Origin: Sphingopyxis chilensis
GTDB taxonomy: Bacteria; Pseudomonadota; Alphaproteobacteria; Sphingomonadales; Sphingomonadaceae
Length of the DNA: 64,000 bases
Direction: 5' to 3'
Assembly: GCF_035930445.1 (NCBI RefSeq)
Contig: NZ_CP142394.1
Location: 2,265,501 to 2,329,500 of the forward strand
In this document: in pieces, positions 18,403 through 27,529 of the stretch
Layout: every line of letters begins with the position of its first letter
Numbering within the stretch: position 1 is the stretch's first letter
The notes under the pieces: model-generated
The model's input: only the letters and a program-made list of their open reading frames with translations
Told to the model about the DNA's origin: nothing
The model's database searches: none
Translations under genes and position numbers: made by a program

Positions 18403-18426
18403 AAATGGGAACGTTCTCATTGTCAA
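18398..18426 (-). promoter_or_regulatory. Sigma-70-type promoter of the TonB receptor operon
   Basis: On the minus strand a perfect -35 TTGACA (18426-18421) is separated by exactly 17 bp from -10 TAGATA (18403-18398). The start codon is about 55 bp downstream of the expected transcription start. The spacer is filled by operator O1. Confidence 0.75.
18406..18419 (-). promoter_or_regulatory. Predicted LacI operator O1 in the promoter spacer
   Basis: Minus-strand TGAGAACGTTCCCA, an almost perfect palindrome lying between the -35 and -10 hexamers. Its centre is 17 bp from that of O2, so two dimers would lie close together with centres about 1.6 helical turns apart. Confidence 0.72.
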
Positions 18427-18511
18427 CGCATCGACCGTTGCATTTGGGTCACAATGCTGCGCTTTTTTGTGCGGCAAACGTATGCAGCAAAGCGCCCGCC
18501 GCGGAAATGCG

Positions 18512-19402
18512 TCAGCGGCTCCAGCGCGCGAAAATCGCCGTTGGCAGCAGCAGCCCCCTCGCCTCCTCGCGCACCGCCAGTTCGCCGCACTCGACCTTGC
18601 CCGGCAGGTCGGCGAAAAGCTGCGCGACCAGCTCGCCGATCGCGAGCGCCGACATGCGCACGGCGTAGACGGTCAGGAACAGCGCCCGGCTGTCGGCGTC
18701 GAGCAAACGGCGGCAGTCGGTGAGCAAGGGCGCGAGCCCCTCCTCGATCTGCCAGCGCTCGCCGCCCGGCCCGCGCCCGAACTTCGGCGGGTCGAGCAGG
18801 ATCGCATCGTAACGCCGCTCGCGCCGCACCTCGCGCGCGGTGAACTTGCCCGCATCGTCGACGATCCAGCGCACCGGCTTGTCGGCCAGGCCGGCAAGCG
18901 CCGCATTCTCGCGCGCCTGCCCCACCGACTTCTTCGACGCATCGACATGCGTGACCGAGGCCCCCGCCGCGGCGAGCGCCTGGCTCCCGACGCCCGTATA
19001 GCCGAAGAGGTTGAGAAAGGCGGGATCGGGCTTGTCGGCCACCTGGCCGCGCAGCCAGTCCCACACCGGCGCCATGTCGGGGAAGAAACCGAGATGGCGG
19101 AACGGGGTGCACGAGGCGGTGAAACGCGTCTCGCGCCACGCGAGCGGCCAGCCCTCGCTGGGCACGGGCTTGTTATAATACCAGCGCCCGCCACCATCGT
19201 CGTCGGACGCAGGGATGAATTCGCCGTCGGCGGCTTCCCATTCGCTCGGCGGAAGCGCCGGCGCCCACATCGCCTGCGGCTCGGGGCGGATGAAGCGATA
19301 ACGGCCGTATCGTTCGAGCTTGCGCCCGTGGCCGCTGTCGACCAGCCCATAATCGTCCCACGCCTCGCCGACGAGCGTGACAAGGGGTAAGAGGTCAGCC
19401 AC
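18512..19402 (-). CDS. Class I SAM-dependent methyltransferase, RlmI/RlmK-like
   Basis: Predicted RNA methyltransferase of about 296 residues, similar to the catalytic part of 23S rRNA m5C/m2G enzymes. It has motif I (LFGYTGVGSQALAAAG), the acidic cofactor residue in VTHVDASKK, and the DPPKF catalytic motif (LLDPPKFGRG). No PUA domain is seen at the N-terminus, unlike full RlmI. GTG at 19402 overlaps the thrC stop by 8 bp and follows GGAAG; a TTG at 19423 is an alternative. It is the last gene of the cytochrome oxidase-thrC strand. The substrate is uncertain. Confidence 0.8.
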   Translation of the reverse strand: MADLLPLVTLVGEAWDDYGLVDSGHGRKLERYGRYRFIRPEPQAMWAPALPPSEWEAADGEFIPASDDDGGGRWYYNKPVPSEGWPLAWRETRFTASCTPFRHLGFFPDMAPVWDWLRGQVADKPDPAFLNLFGYTGVGSQALAAAGASVTHVDASKKSVGQARENAALAGLADKPVRWIVDDAGKFTAREVRRERRYDAILLDPPKFGRGPGGERWQIEEGLAPLLTDCRRLLDADSRALFLTVYAVRMSALAIGELVAQLFADLPGKVECGELAVREEARGLLLPTAIFARWSR

Positions 19403-20792
19403 GCGCCGCTTCCGCGAGGACAAAGGCCTTCACCGCGTCATAGTCGCCGGGCAGCTTCGTATAGCGCTCTTCGCGCTCGAAGAGGTTGCCCAGCCGCGCG
19501 GGCAGCGGCGGGCGCACGCCGGTCGCGCGCTCGACCGCCTCGCGGAATTTCGCGGGATGCGCTGTCGCGAGCGTGACGACGGGAATATCGGCATCGATCT
19601 CCAGCGCGCGCGCGGCGGCGAGGCCGACGGCGCTGTGCGGGTCGATGATCTGCCCGCCATGCTCCTGCGCCCAGCGCAGCGCGAGCGCCATCGCGTCGCC
19701 GTCGATGCTCGCGCTCGAAAACAGGTCGCGCGCGCCGGCGAGCATGTCGGCAGGGATCGTCATCGCGCGGTTCGCGTCGAACTCGCTCATCATCCCGGTG
19801 ATCGCGGCGTCGTCGCGGCCCGAGAGGTCGAACAGCAGGCGTTCGAAATTGCTGCTCACCTGGATGTCCATGCTCGGCGTCGCGGTCGGCGTCACCGTGC
19901 CCGCGCTATAGTCGCCGCTGGTCAGCGCGCGGTGGAGAATGTCGTTGACGTTGGTCGCGACGACGAGCTTTGCCACGGGCAGCCCCATCTGCGCCGCGAC
20001 ATAGCCCGCGAACACGTCGCCGAAATTGCCCGTCGGCACGCTGAACGCCACCGGACGGTCGGGTCCGCCAAGGCGCACCGCGGCGTAGAAATAATAGACG
20101 ACCTGCGCCATCAGCCGCGCCCAGTTGATGCTGTTCACCGCCGACAGGTTGACCTGGCTCCGCGCTTCCTCGTCGCCGAACAGCCGCTTCACCATCGCCT
20201 GTGCGTCGTCGAAGCTGCCGTCGATCGCGATATTGTGGACGTTGGGCGCGAGCACCGTCGTCATCTGGCGCCGCTGCACGTCGCTGACACGCCCTTCGGG
20301 ATGGAGCATGAAGATCTGGATATGCTCGCGTCCCGCGACCGCCTCGATCGCCGCCGACCCGGTATCGCCCGACGTCGCTCCGACGATCGTGATGTCGGTA
20401 TCGCCGCCCGCCAGGAACTTTTCGAACAATTGCCCGAGCAATTGCAGCGCGACGTCCTTGAACGCCAGCGTCGGGCCGTGGAACAGTTCGAGCAGCCAGT
20501 GGCGATGGTCGAGCTGGACGAGCGGCGTCACCGCGTCATGGCTGAAGCGGCCATAGGCGGCGCGGCACAGGGTGCGCAGCTCGTCCTCGGTCAGCACGCC
20601 CTCGACGAAGGGCCGCATGATCCGCACCGCGGTTTCGGCATAGTCGAGCCCCGCGAGCGCGCGAATATCCTCCGCCGACATCCGCGGCCATTTCGCCGGC
20701 ACATAGAGGCCGCCGTCGCTGGCAAGGCCGGCCAATGTCGCGGCACGAAAGTCGAGGGTCGGCGCGGAGCCGCGGGTGCTGATATATTCCAT
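19395..20792 (-). CDS. thrC: Threonine synthase
   Basis: PLP-dependent enzyme that converts O-phosphohomoserine to threonine. The 465 residues match the long bacterial/fungal type. The N-terminal MEYISTRG start is canonical, the PLP lysine lies in HGPTLAFKD, and the phosphate-binding loop is GATSGDTGSAAIEA. It follows the SURF1 gene at 27 bp and overlaps the methyltransferase gene by 8 bp, the usual arrangement in sphingomonads. Confidence 0.96.
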   Translation of the reverse strand: MEYISTRGSAPTLDFRAATLAGLASDGGLYVPAKWPRMSAEDIRALAGLDYAETAVRIMRPFVEGVLTEDELRTLCRAAYGRFSHDAVTPLVQLDHRHWLLELFHGPTLAFKDVALQLLGQLFEKFLAGGDTDITIVGATSGDTGSAAIEAVAGREHIQIFMLHPEGRVSDVQRRQMTTVLAPNVHNIAIDGSFDDAQAMVKRLFGDEEARSQVNLSAVNSINWARLMAQVVYYFYAAVRLGGPDRPVAFSVPTGNFGDVFAGYVAAQMGLPVAKLVVATNVNDILHRALTSGDYSAGTVTPTATPSMDIQVSSNFERLLFDLSGRDDAAITGMMSEFDANRAMTIPADMLAGARDLFSSASIDGDAMALALRWAQEHGGQIIDPHSAVGLAAARALEIDADIPVVTLATAHPAKFREAVERATGVRPPLPARLGNLFEREERYTKLPGDYDAVKAFVLAEAARG

Positions 20793-20819
20793 GGCGGCCC
20801 AGCGCCTAGCGGGAGAGGC

Positions 20820-21470
20820 TCAAGGCCGCAAGCGGCGACGGACAGCCAATATATAGATGACGAGCGCCGCGGCGGCGAACAGGAACCATTGCACCGCATA
20901 GGCCAGATGGTTGTTCGGCGTATCGTCGGCTGAAGGCACGCCGCTTGGGCGCAGGTTCGCAACCGGCGCGTCGGCGACCAGCATCGCGCGCGCGGGAACC
21001 GCCTTGCCCATCGCCCGCGCCATCACCGTCGGCTGCTCGGGACCGGGGACGATCGTCCCCTGCACCGTCCCGCCGCCCCATTTCGGCGGCGCAAAATCGT
21101 CGCCTATGCCGACATCGACGAGCACCCCCGGCCCTTCGGCGCCGGTCCGGCAATCGGCGATCATGCGGATTCCCGACTTGCCCTTGCGGTCGGTGCCGCT
21201 GCGCGGGTCCCAGCGCACAGGCTCGAGGCACACGATGCTGCTCTTGCGATAGAGGAAGCTGTCTTCCACCGGCGGCAGCTCGGGATAGGCCACCAGCGAC
21301 GACATCGCCATATTGCGCTGGTAAAGCGCGATCAGCGCTTCCTTCTCGCTTTTGCGCTGGAGCTGCCAGACGCCGAGCGCGATCATCACCGCGACCGCGG
21401 CGAGCACGAGCAGGGTCGGGATCAGCGGCCAGCGCCGCACGGGCCGTTCGGCTGGTTCAGTCATGGTCAT
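20820..21470 (-). CDS. SURF1-family cytochrome oxidase biogenesis protein
   Basis: Inner-membrane protein of about 216 residues that helps insert heme a into subunit I of cytochrome c oxidase. Two membrane anchors (about 18-38 and 190-209) flank a periplasmic domain, as is usual. The conserved N-terminal LGVWQLQR and C-terminal NNHLAYAVQWF motifs are present. ATG 21470 follows GGCGGGTGG; ATG 21464 is an alternative that would reduce the overlap with the DUF983 gene from 14 to 8 bp. Confidence 0.92.
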   Translation of the reverse strand: MTMTEPAERPVRRWPLIPTLLVLAAVAVMIALGVWQLQRKSEKEALIALYQRNMAMSSLVAYPELPPVEDSFLYRKSSIVCLEPVRWDPRSGTDRKGKSGIRMIADCRTGAEGPGVLVDVGIGDDFAPPKWGGGTVQGTIVPGPEQPTVMARAMGKAVPARAMLVADAPVANLRPSGVPSADDTPNNHLAYAVQWFLFAAAALVIYILAVRRRLRP

Positions 21471-21894
21471 CGTCCACCCGCCGCCCCTCGGCGGCTTGCC
21501 GCTGATGCTCGCTCGCGAGCAGGGCCGCCTTGCCGACGCGCAGGCCATAGACGACGGCGGCGGCGGTCAGCGGTACCCACAGCACGACATGCACCCAGAA
21601 AGGCGGTCGGAACAAGGCATCGATCGTCAGCGCGATCGCGATCAGCAGCGCGCCGATGATCAGCGTCAGGAACGCCGCGGGCCCATCGCCGACATTATAG
21701 CTCTCGAAATCGAGCCCGCAGACGCGGCAACGCGGCGCGAATTTGACCGGCCCGTCGAACAGCGTCTGCGCGCCGCATTCGGGACAAAGGCCAAAAAGGG
21801 CAGCGCGCGCGATCGGCGGCTGCCCTTTTTGCGGTTGATTGCCAGCGGGCAATTTAGTGCGCGGCGACCGGCGCGCCCCAGCCGCCCCAGACAT
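21457..21894 (-). CDS. DUF983 family membrane protein
   Basis: Membrane protein of up to 145 residues, located between ctaE and the SURF1 gene as in many alphaproteobacteria, which suggests a role in oxidase assembly. The N-terminal domain has two cysteine pairs (LCPECG and CRVCGL) that look like a metal-binding ribbon. Two or three membrane segments follow. The start is uncertain: ATG 21894 overlaps ctaE by 41 bp, and a TTG at 21852 would begin just after the ctaE stop. Neither has a good Shine-Dalgarno sequence. Confidence 0.82.
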   Translation of the reverse strand: MSGAAGARRSPRTKLPAGNQPQKGQPPIARAALFGLCPECGAQTLFDGPVKFAPRCRVCGLDFESYNVGDGPAAFLTLIIGALLIAIALTIDALFRPPFWVHVVLWVPLTAAAVVYGLRVGKAALLASEHQRQAAEGRRVDDDHD

Positions 21895-22729
21895 AGACGA
21901 TGATGAAGAGGAACAGCCACACGACATCGACGAAGTGCCAGTACCAGGCCGCGGCTTCGAACCCGAAATGCTGCTGCGGCGTGAAGTGGCCCTTATAGGT
22001 GCGCACGAGGCAGACGATCAGGAAGATCGTGCCGACAAGCACGTGGAAGCCGTGGAAGCCGGTCGCCATATAGAAGGCCGAGCTATAGTTGCTCTGTCCG
22101 AAGCCGAACGGCGCATGGGCATATTCATAAGCCTGGATCGTCGAGAAGACCGCACCGAGGATGATCGTCAGCCACAGGCCCTTCTTGAGGCCTTCGCGGT
22201 CGCCGTGGATCAGCGAATGGTGCGCCCAGGTGATCGTGGTACCCGAGCAGAGCAGGATCAGCGTGTTGAGCAGCGGCAGCGAGAAGGCGTCGATGACTTC
22301 GATGCCCTTCGGCGGCCACATGGTGATCGCGTCGGCGCCATCCTGGCCGAACAGCGAGGTGACCGCACCTTCGGCATATTCGATCGGCACGGGAAAGAGC
22401 GAGAAGTCGAACCAGGCCCAGAACCAGCCGACAAAGAACATCACTTCGGACGCGATGAACAGGATCATGCCGTATCGCAGGTGCAGCTGGACGACAGGGG
22501 TATGATCGCCGGCATGCGCTTCGTTGATGACGTCCGACCACCAGCTGAAGAAGGTCGCGATCACGCCCATGAAGCCAAGGCCGAGAACCCATTTGCCGAC
22601 GCCGCCAAAATGGTCGGCGTGCATCGACATGACGAGCCCGAAGAACATCACGAGCGCGGCAACCGAGCCGATGAGCGGCCAGACGCTGGGATTTACGAGG
22701 TGATAGTCATGATGTTTGGCACCGGCCAT
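21854..22729 (-). CDS. ctaE: Cytochrome c oxidase subunit III
   Basis: Integral membrane subunit of the aa3-type oxidase, 291 residues with seven membrane segments. It begins MAGAKHHDYHLVNPSVWP, as in alphaproteobacterial CtaE. Conserved elements include the SEVMFFVGWFWAWF and GFHGFHVLVGT helices. It is the last structural oxidase gene on this strand and lies 80 bp after ctaG. Confidence 0.97.
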   Translation of the reverse strand: MAGAKHHDYHLVNPSVWPLIGSVAALVMFFGLVMSMHADHFGGVGKWVLGLGFMGVIATFFSWWSDVINEAHAGDHTPVVQLHLRYGMILFIASEVMFFVGWFWAWFDFSLFPVPIEYAEGAVTSLFGQDGADAITMWPPKGIEVIDAFSLPLLNTLILLCSGTTITWAHHSLIHGDREGLKKGLWLTIILGAVFSTIQAYEYAHAPFGFGQSNYSSAFYMATGFHGFHVLVGTIFLIVCLVRTYKGHFTPQQHFGFEAAAWYWHFVDVVWLFLFIIVYVWGGWGAPVAAH

Positions 22730-22808
22730 GTCACAATTCCCGTTTTTGCTGCCCCAGCATGACGATTCCCCATCATCTGCCGGTCTTGTTAGACTCTTGT
22801 TCGCGGCC

Positions 22809-23369
22809 TTAGCTCGCCTTTTTACCCTCGTCTACAGGGTGAAAGGTGTAGCTCAAGGTGATTTCCTGCACGTCGCGCGCGTCGGGGTCGTCCTTGATCT
22901 TCGGATCGACGAAGAACAGCACCGGCATGCGCATCTGTTGCCCCGGCTCCAGCCGTTGCTGGGTGAAGCAGAAGCACTGGATCTTGGTGAAATATTTGCC
23001 CGCCTGGGTCGGCGTGACGTTGAAGCTCGCGGTCCCGATGACGGGCTGCCCCGAATTATTCTCGGCGATGAAGATCGCCATGTCGCGCGCGCCGATGCTG
23101 ACCGTGTCGGTCGGATGTTCAGGATAGAATTTCCACGGCAGGTTCGGCGAGACATTGGCGTCGAAGCGCACCGAAATCGTGTCTGACAGGATCTGCGGCT
23201 CCTCCGCTGCGGCGACCGGGTCGAAACGCTGCGTCGTGCCGCCGAAACCGGTCACGCGGCAAAAGAGATTATAGAGCGGCACCGCCGCGAAGCCGAGGCC
23301 CACCATCGCGAGTGCGAGCAGCGCGGCAAGGCTGGCGGTTTTCGCGTTGGGGGACACGCGGGCGATCAT
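22809..23369 (-). CDS. ctaG: Cytochrome c oxidase assembly protein CtaG/Cox11
   Basis: Copper chaperone for the CuB site of subunit I. The 186 residues have one N-terminal membrane anchor (about 8-29) and a periplasmic immunoglobulin-like domain with the copper motif QCFCF. ATG 23369 overlaps the stop of the upstream small gene by 4 bp (ATGA). Length and motif are standard for the family. Confidence 0.95.
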   Translation of the reverse strand: MIARVSPNAKTASLAALLALAMVGLGFAAVPLYNLFCRVTGFGGTTQRFDPVAAAEEPQILSDTISVRFDANVSPNLPWKFYPEHPTDTVSIGARDMAIFIAENNSGQPVIGTASFNVTPTQAGKYFTKIQCFCFTQQRLEPGQQMRMPVLFFVDPKIKDDPDARDVQEITLSYTFHPVDEGKKAS

Positions 23370-23530
23370 GCGAAAATCTGCATCTTGGCGATGGTGATGA
23401 AGAAAAAGAGGATCGCGAGCCCGCCGAGCATCCACGCCATCAGATTGGCGCGGCTGCGCTGACGGCGGCGATATTCGGCCTCGTCGAAAGGTTCGGGTCC
23501 AGAAGGTTCCTTAGAGTTTTCGTCGGTCAT
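23366..23530 (-). CDS. 54-residue single-pass membrane protein in the cta operon (CoxF-like)
   Basis: Small protein of 54 residues: a charged cytosolic N-terminus (acidic 2-18, then RRRQRSR) followed by one membrane helix (about 31-48). Both ends overlap neighbours by 4 bp (ctaB stop/its start and its stop/ctaG start), so it is translated as part of the assembly operon. Small single-pass proteins at this position in alphaproteobacteria are annotated as CoxF or hypothetical oxidase proteins. The gene is clear; the function is inferred. Confidence 0.8.
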   Translation of the reverse strand: MTDENSKEPSGPEPFDEAEYRRRQRSRANLMAWMLGGLAILFFFITIAKMQIFA

Positions 23531-24438
23531 AGCGGCCACCAATGGTCGGCAACGACGGCGCCGAACAATATAAAAAGATAAGCGATCGAATAAGCGAAGA
23601 GACGCTTTTCGGGCTGCATCAGATCGCCCTCGCCCGTCGTGCGCGTGCCGACCTGGATCGAGAACAGGACGAAGACCGCCGACAGGAGGATGGCGGTCCA
23701 GCCATAGAGCGCGCCGGTGTAACCGAGCGGCCACGGGGCGATCGCTCCCGCCGCCATGATGATCGCATAAAAGAGGATCTGGCGCCGCGTCGACTTTTCA
23801 CCCGCGACAACCGGCATCATCGGGATCCCCGCGGCGGCATAATCCGAACGCATGAACAGCGCCAGCGCCCAGAAATGCGGCGGCGTCCACAGGAAGATGA
23901 GCAGGAAGAGCAGCACCGGCAGCGGCGCGATCGATCCCGTCGCCGCGACCCAGCCGATCAGCGGCGGAAAGGCGCCCGCCGCGCCGCCGATGACGATATT
24001 CTGCGGCGTCCTGGGCTTCAGCCACATCGTATAGACGAAGACATAGAAGAGGATCGAGGCGAGCAGCAGGAGCGTCGCCTGCCAGTTCGATGCGAAGAGC
24101 ATCAGGAACAGCGAAAAGGCGGCGAGCCCGATGCCGAACTGCAGCGCCGTCTGCGGATCGAGCCGGCCGGCGGGGAGCGGCCGCCCCGCGGTGCGCTTCA
24201 TCTTGGCGTCAAGGCCCGCTTCATACCATTGGTTGAGCGCGCCCGACGCCCCCGCCCCCAGCGCGATCGCGAGGATCGACGAGAAGGCGAGCACCGGATG
24301 CACCTCGCCCGGCGCCGCGAGCAACCCGCACAGCGCGGTGAAGACCACCAGCGACATCACGCGCGGCTTGGTCAGCGCGAACAGGTCGCGCCAGTCGGCG
24401 GGGAGTGCGGTTTCGCCGTGGGTCAGGCTCTGCGCCAT
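23527..24438 (-). CDS. ctaB: Protoheme IX farnesyltransferase
   Basis: UbiA-family integral membrane prenyltransferase that makes heme O from heme B and farnesyl diphosphate. The 303 residues carry about nine membrane segments. The prenyl-diphosphate motif [19 protein letters not shown] and the second loop [11 protein letters not shown] with its following Asp are present. It overlaps the next small gene by 4 bp and follows ctaD by 106 bp with a strong hairpin between. Confidence 0.96.
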   Translation of the reverse strand: MAQSLTHGETALPADWRDLFALTKPRVMSLVVFTALCGLLAAPGEVHPVLAFSSILAIALGAGASGALNQWYEAGLDAKMKRTAGRPLPAGRLDPQTALQFGIGLAAFSLFLMLFASNWQATLLLLASILFYVFVYTMWLKPRTPQNIVIGGAAGAFPPLIGWVAATGSIAPLPVLLFLLIFLWTPPHFWALALFMRSDYAAAGIPMMPVVAGEKSTRRQILFYAIIMAAGAIAPWPLGYTGALYGWTAILLSAVFVLFSIQVGTRTTGEGDLMQPEKRLFAYSIAYLFILFGAVVADHWWPL

Positions 24439-24507
24439 GTCAGAAAAATACCGTCTTTGTCAGCTCGACAGGGTTGATCATATTTCCCAGACCCCGCCTT
24501 TGGGGCG

Positions 24508-24538
24508 ACGCCCCCTGCCGTTTCCAGGCAGGGGGCGT
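24508..24538 (-). terminator. Strong hairpin between ctaD and ctaB
   Basis: A perfect 12-bp stem (ACGCCCCCTGCC against GGCAGGGGGCGT) with a 7-base loop just after the ctaD stop. There is no T-tract after it on the minus strand, so it may act as a 3' stabiliser or partial terminator giving more ctaC-ctaD than assembly-factor mRNA. Confidence 0.55.
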
Positions 24539-24544
24539 AACCGA

Positions 24545-26215
24545 TCATGCGATACGCGGCAGTTCGTTGAACTGGTGGAACGGCGGGGGGCTCGACAACG
24601 TCCATTCGAGCGTGGTCGCGCCTTCGCCCCACGGATTGTCGGCGGCCTGCTTGCCCGCGAACAGCGAGTAGAGGATGTTCACGAAGAAGATCAGTACGCC
24701 CACGCCCATGATCACATAACCATAGGACGAGATCAGGTGCCAATAGGCATAGGCCTCCGCATAGTCGGGGTAACGGCGCGGCATGCCCTGCTGGCCCAGG
24801 AAGTGCTGGGGGAAAAACAGGACGTTCACGCCGATGAAGAAGATCCAGAAGTGCAGCTGGCCGAGGAACTCGCTGTACATCCGGCCCGACATCTTCGGGA
24901 ACCAGTAATAGAAGCCGGCGAAGAGCGAGAAGACCGCGCCCAGCGACAGCACATAGTGGAAGTGCGCGACGACATAATAGGTGTCGTGCAAATTGGTGTC
25001 GACGCCGCCATTGGCAAGCACGACGCCGGTCACACCGCCGACCGTGAACATGAAGATGAAGCCGAGCGACCATACCATCGGGGTCTTGAAGCTCATCGAA
25101 CCGCCCCACATGGTTGCGATCCAGCTGAAGATCTTGATGCCGGTCGGGACCGCGATGACCATCGTTGCCGCGGTGAAATACATCTTCAGGTTCACGCTCA
25201 TGCCGACGGTGAACATGTGGTGCGCCCACACGATGAAGCCGACGACGCCGATCGCGACCATGGCATAGGCCATGCCGAGATAACCGAACACCGGCTTGCG
25301 GCTGAAGGTCGAGATGACCTGGCTGACGATGCCGAAGCCCGGCAGGATCATGATGTAGACTTCGGGGTGGCCAAAGAACCAGAAGAGATGCTGGTAGAGG
25401 ACGGGATCGCCGCCGCCCGCCGCATCATAGAATGTGGTGCCGAAGTTGCGGTCGGTCAGCAGCATGGTGATCGCGGCGGCCAGAACCGGCAGCGCGAGCA
25501 GCAGCAGGAAGGCGGTGACCAGCACCGACCACACGAACAGCGGCATCTTGTGGATTGTCATCCCCGGCGCGCGCATGTTGAAAATGGTGGTGATAAAGTT
25601 GATCGCACCCAAAATCGACGCCGCACCCGCAAGGTGGAGCGAAAAGATCGCCATGTCGACCGCGGGCCCTGGCGAGCCGCTGGTCGATAGCGGGGCATAG
25701 ACCGTCCAGCCGGTGCCGGCGCCAAGGCCGCTGCCGCCTGGAACGAACATCGAGCCGACAAGCATGACGAACGCCACCGCCGTCAGCCAGAAGCTGACAT
25801 TGTTCATGCGCGGGAACGCCATGTCGGGTGCGCCGATCATCAGCGGCACGAACCAGTTGCCGAAACCGCCGATCATCGCGGGCATGACCATGAAGAAAAC
25901 CATGATCAGGCCGTGCGCGGTGATCATCACGTTCCAGAAATGCTTGGCCTGCACCTCGCCCGCCGACGCGTCGAAGAATTGCGCCCAGCCGGTCAGATAC
26001 TGGATGCCGGGGTGCGCGAGCTCGAGGCGCATCATGCCCGAAATCACGCCGCCGACGATGCCGGCAATGATCGCGAAGATCAGGTAAAGGGTGCCGATAT
26101 CCTTGTGGTTCGTGGACATGAACCAGCGGACGAAAAAGCCCGGCGTGTCGTGATCATGGTTGTCATGCGCATGGGCGTGGCCGTGCGCGGGTGCAGTCGC
26201 TGCGATATCGGTCAT
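24545..26215 (-). CDS. ctaD: Cytochrome c oxidase subunit I
   Basis: Catalytic subunit of the aa3-type terminal oxidase: it binds heme a and the heme a3-CuB site and pumps protons. The 556 residues have 12 membrane segments. [10 protein letters not shown] gives the CuB His and the cross-linked Tyr region, and AHFHYVLS gives the heme ligands of helix X. The N-terminus is His-rich ([13 protein letters not shown]), common in this group. It lies 15 bp after ctaC. Confidence 0.98.
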   Translation of the reverse strand: MTDIAATAPAHGHAHAHDNHDHDTPGFFVRWFMSTNHKDIGTLYLIFAIIAGIVGGVISGMMRLELAHPGIQYLTGWAQFFDASAGEVQAKHFWNVMITAHGLIMVFFMVMPAMIGGFGNWFVPLMIGAPDMAFPRMNNVSFWLTAVAFVMLVGSMFVPGGSGLGAGTGWTVYAPLSTSGSPGPAVDMAIFSLHLAGAASILGAINFITTIFNMRAPGMTIHKMPLFVWSVLVTAFLLLLALPVLAAAITMLLTDRNFGTTFYDAAGGGDPVLYQHLFWFFGHPEVYIMILPGFGIVSQVISTFSRKPVFGYLGMAYAMVAIGVVGFIVWAHHMFTVGMSVNLKMYFTAATMVIAVPTGIKIFSWIATMWGGSMSFKTPMVWSLGFIFMFTVGGVTGVVLANGGVDTNLHDTYYVVAHFHYVLSLGAVFSLFAGFYYWFPKMSGRMYSEFLGQLHFWIFFIGVNVLFFPQHFLGQQGMPRRYPDYAEAYAYWHLISSYGYVIMGVGVLIFFVNILYSLFAGKQAADNPWGEGATTLEWTLSSPPPFHQFNELPRIA

Positions 26216-26230
26216 CTGTCGGACCCCTTG

Positions 26231-27298
26231 TTAATTCTTGGCAGCCGGTGCGGCGGCGGGAGCCGCTGCGGGCGCGGCTTCGGTCGTGGCGGCGGCCGGC
26301 GTCGCGGCCGGAGCGGCGACGGCGGGAGCCGGCGCGGCAGCTGCGGGCGCCGGAGCGACCGGACCAGCGGGGTTGCCGCCCTTCGAGCGGACCCATGCCT
26401 CCCACTTGTCGACCGGCAGAACCTCGACGGCGATCGGCATATAGCCGTGATCGACGCCGCACAGTTCCGAACACTGGCCGTAATAAACGCCGACCTTGTT
26501 CGCGGTGAAGGTCGTTTCGTTGGCGCGGCCGGGGACCGCGTCCATCTTCGTCCAGAAGGCGGGAACCGCGAAGCTGTGGATCACGTCGGCGCCGGTGATG
26601 ATCAGCTTCACCTGGCGGCCGACGGGCACGACCATGCGGTTGTCGACGGCGAGGTGATAGGGCTCGCCCGCCGCCTCGGCCTTGTCCTTGGGCAAGATCT
26701 TCGAGACATATTCGCCGATACCCTGGTCGGGATAGGCATAGCCCCAATACCATTGATACCCCGTGACCTTGATCGTCAGCGCATCCTTCGACGGCGGTTC
26801 GTACTGCTGGGCCAGAAGCCGGATCGACGGCACCGCGATCACCGCGAGGATCAGCACGGGAATGGCCGTCCAGATGATTTCGATGAGGGTGTTGTGCGTC
26901 GTCTTCGACGGCACCGGGTTCGCCTTGGCACGGTAACGGAACATCGCCCAGAGCAGCAGGCCGAGCACGAGCAGCGTGATGATCGTGATCACGGGAAGCA
27001 GAATCACATGGTTGAACCAATAGGCCTGTTCACCCACGGGGCTGACCTGCGGCTGGAAATCGATGCCCGCATCGACCGGCTGGCCGACGCCGGGAGTCGG
27101 CTTCATCGGCACATAGGTGGCGTCACCCGCCGGAGCCGCCGCAGTCGCCGCCGCATCGGTAGCGGCCGGGGCCGGATTCGCCGGAGCGCCCACGGCGGGG
27201 GCTTCGGCCGGAGCCGCGGCCGGCGCCTGCGCATGACCGGCGCCGACCGCGCCGAGCGACAAAGCCGCCGCAATTACAAGGGTTTTCAAGCTCTTCAT
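26231..27298 (-). CDS. ctaC: Cytochrome c oxidase subunit II with Ala/Pro-rich extensions
   Basis: CuA-binding subunit that receives electrons from cytochrome c, 355 residues. A signal peptide spans about 1-23 (ending GHAQA). A low-complexity Ala/Pro linker (about 24-60) follows, then two membrane helices and the periplasmic cupredoxin domain with the CuA motif QCSELCGVDHGYM. The last 50 or so residues are again almost only Ala and Pro with a Thr/Glu patch. The two extensions are unusual in length but do not disturb the core. Divergent from pyrE across a 231-bp gap that must hold both promoters. Confidence 0.97.
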   Translation of the reverse strand: MKSLKTLVIAAALSLGAVGAGHAQAPAAAPAEAPAVGAPANPAPAATDAAATAAAPAGDATYVPMKPTPGVGQPVDAGIDFQPQVSPVGEQAYWFNHVILLPVITIITLLVLGLLLWAMFRYRAKANPVPSKTTHNTLIEIIWTAIPVLILAVIAVPSIRLLAQQYEPPSKDALTIKVTGYQWYWGYAYPDQGIGEYVSKILPKDKAEAAGEPYHLAVDNRMVVPVGRQVKLIITGADVIHSFAVPAFWTKMDAVPGRANETTFTANKVGVYYGQCSELCGVDHGYMPIAVEVLPVDKWEAWVRSKGGNPAGPVAPAPAAAAPAPAVAAPAATPAAATTEAAPAAAPAAAPAAKN

Positions 27299-27529
27299 AA
27301 GGATAGTGCCGCCCGTTGCCTGTTGTTCTTATGATGCCCCAGCCCACCCTTCCCCGCTGCCGGACATGCGCCCACGCAGCCATCGGACAGGCTGAATCTC
27401 GCGGGCGCTATAGACCCGCTTGCCGCTTGCCTCAAGCATCTCTAACACTATTTTGCGGCTGGCAAATCTTCGCCGCCTAAACCCGCTCGCCCGCCATGGG
27501 CGACGCACAGGACAAAAGAATAATCCTTC

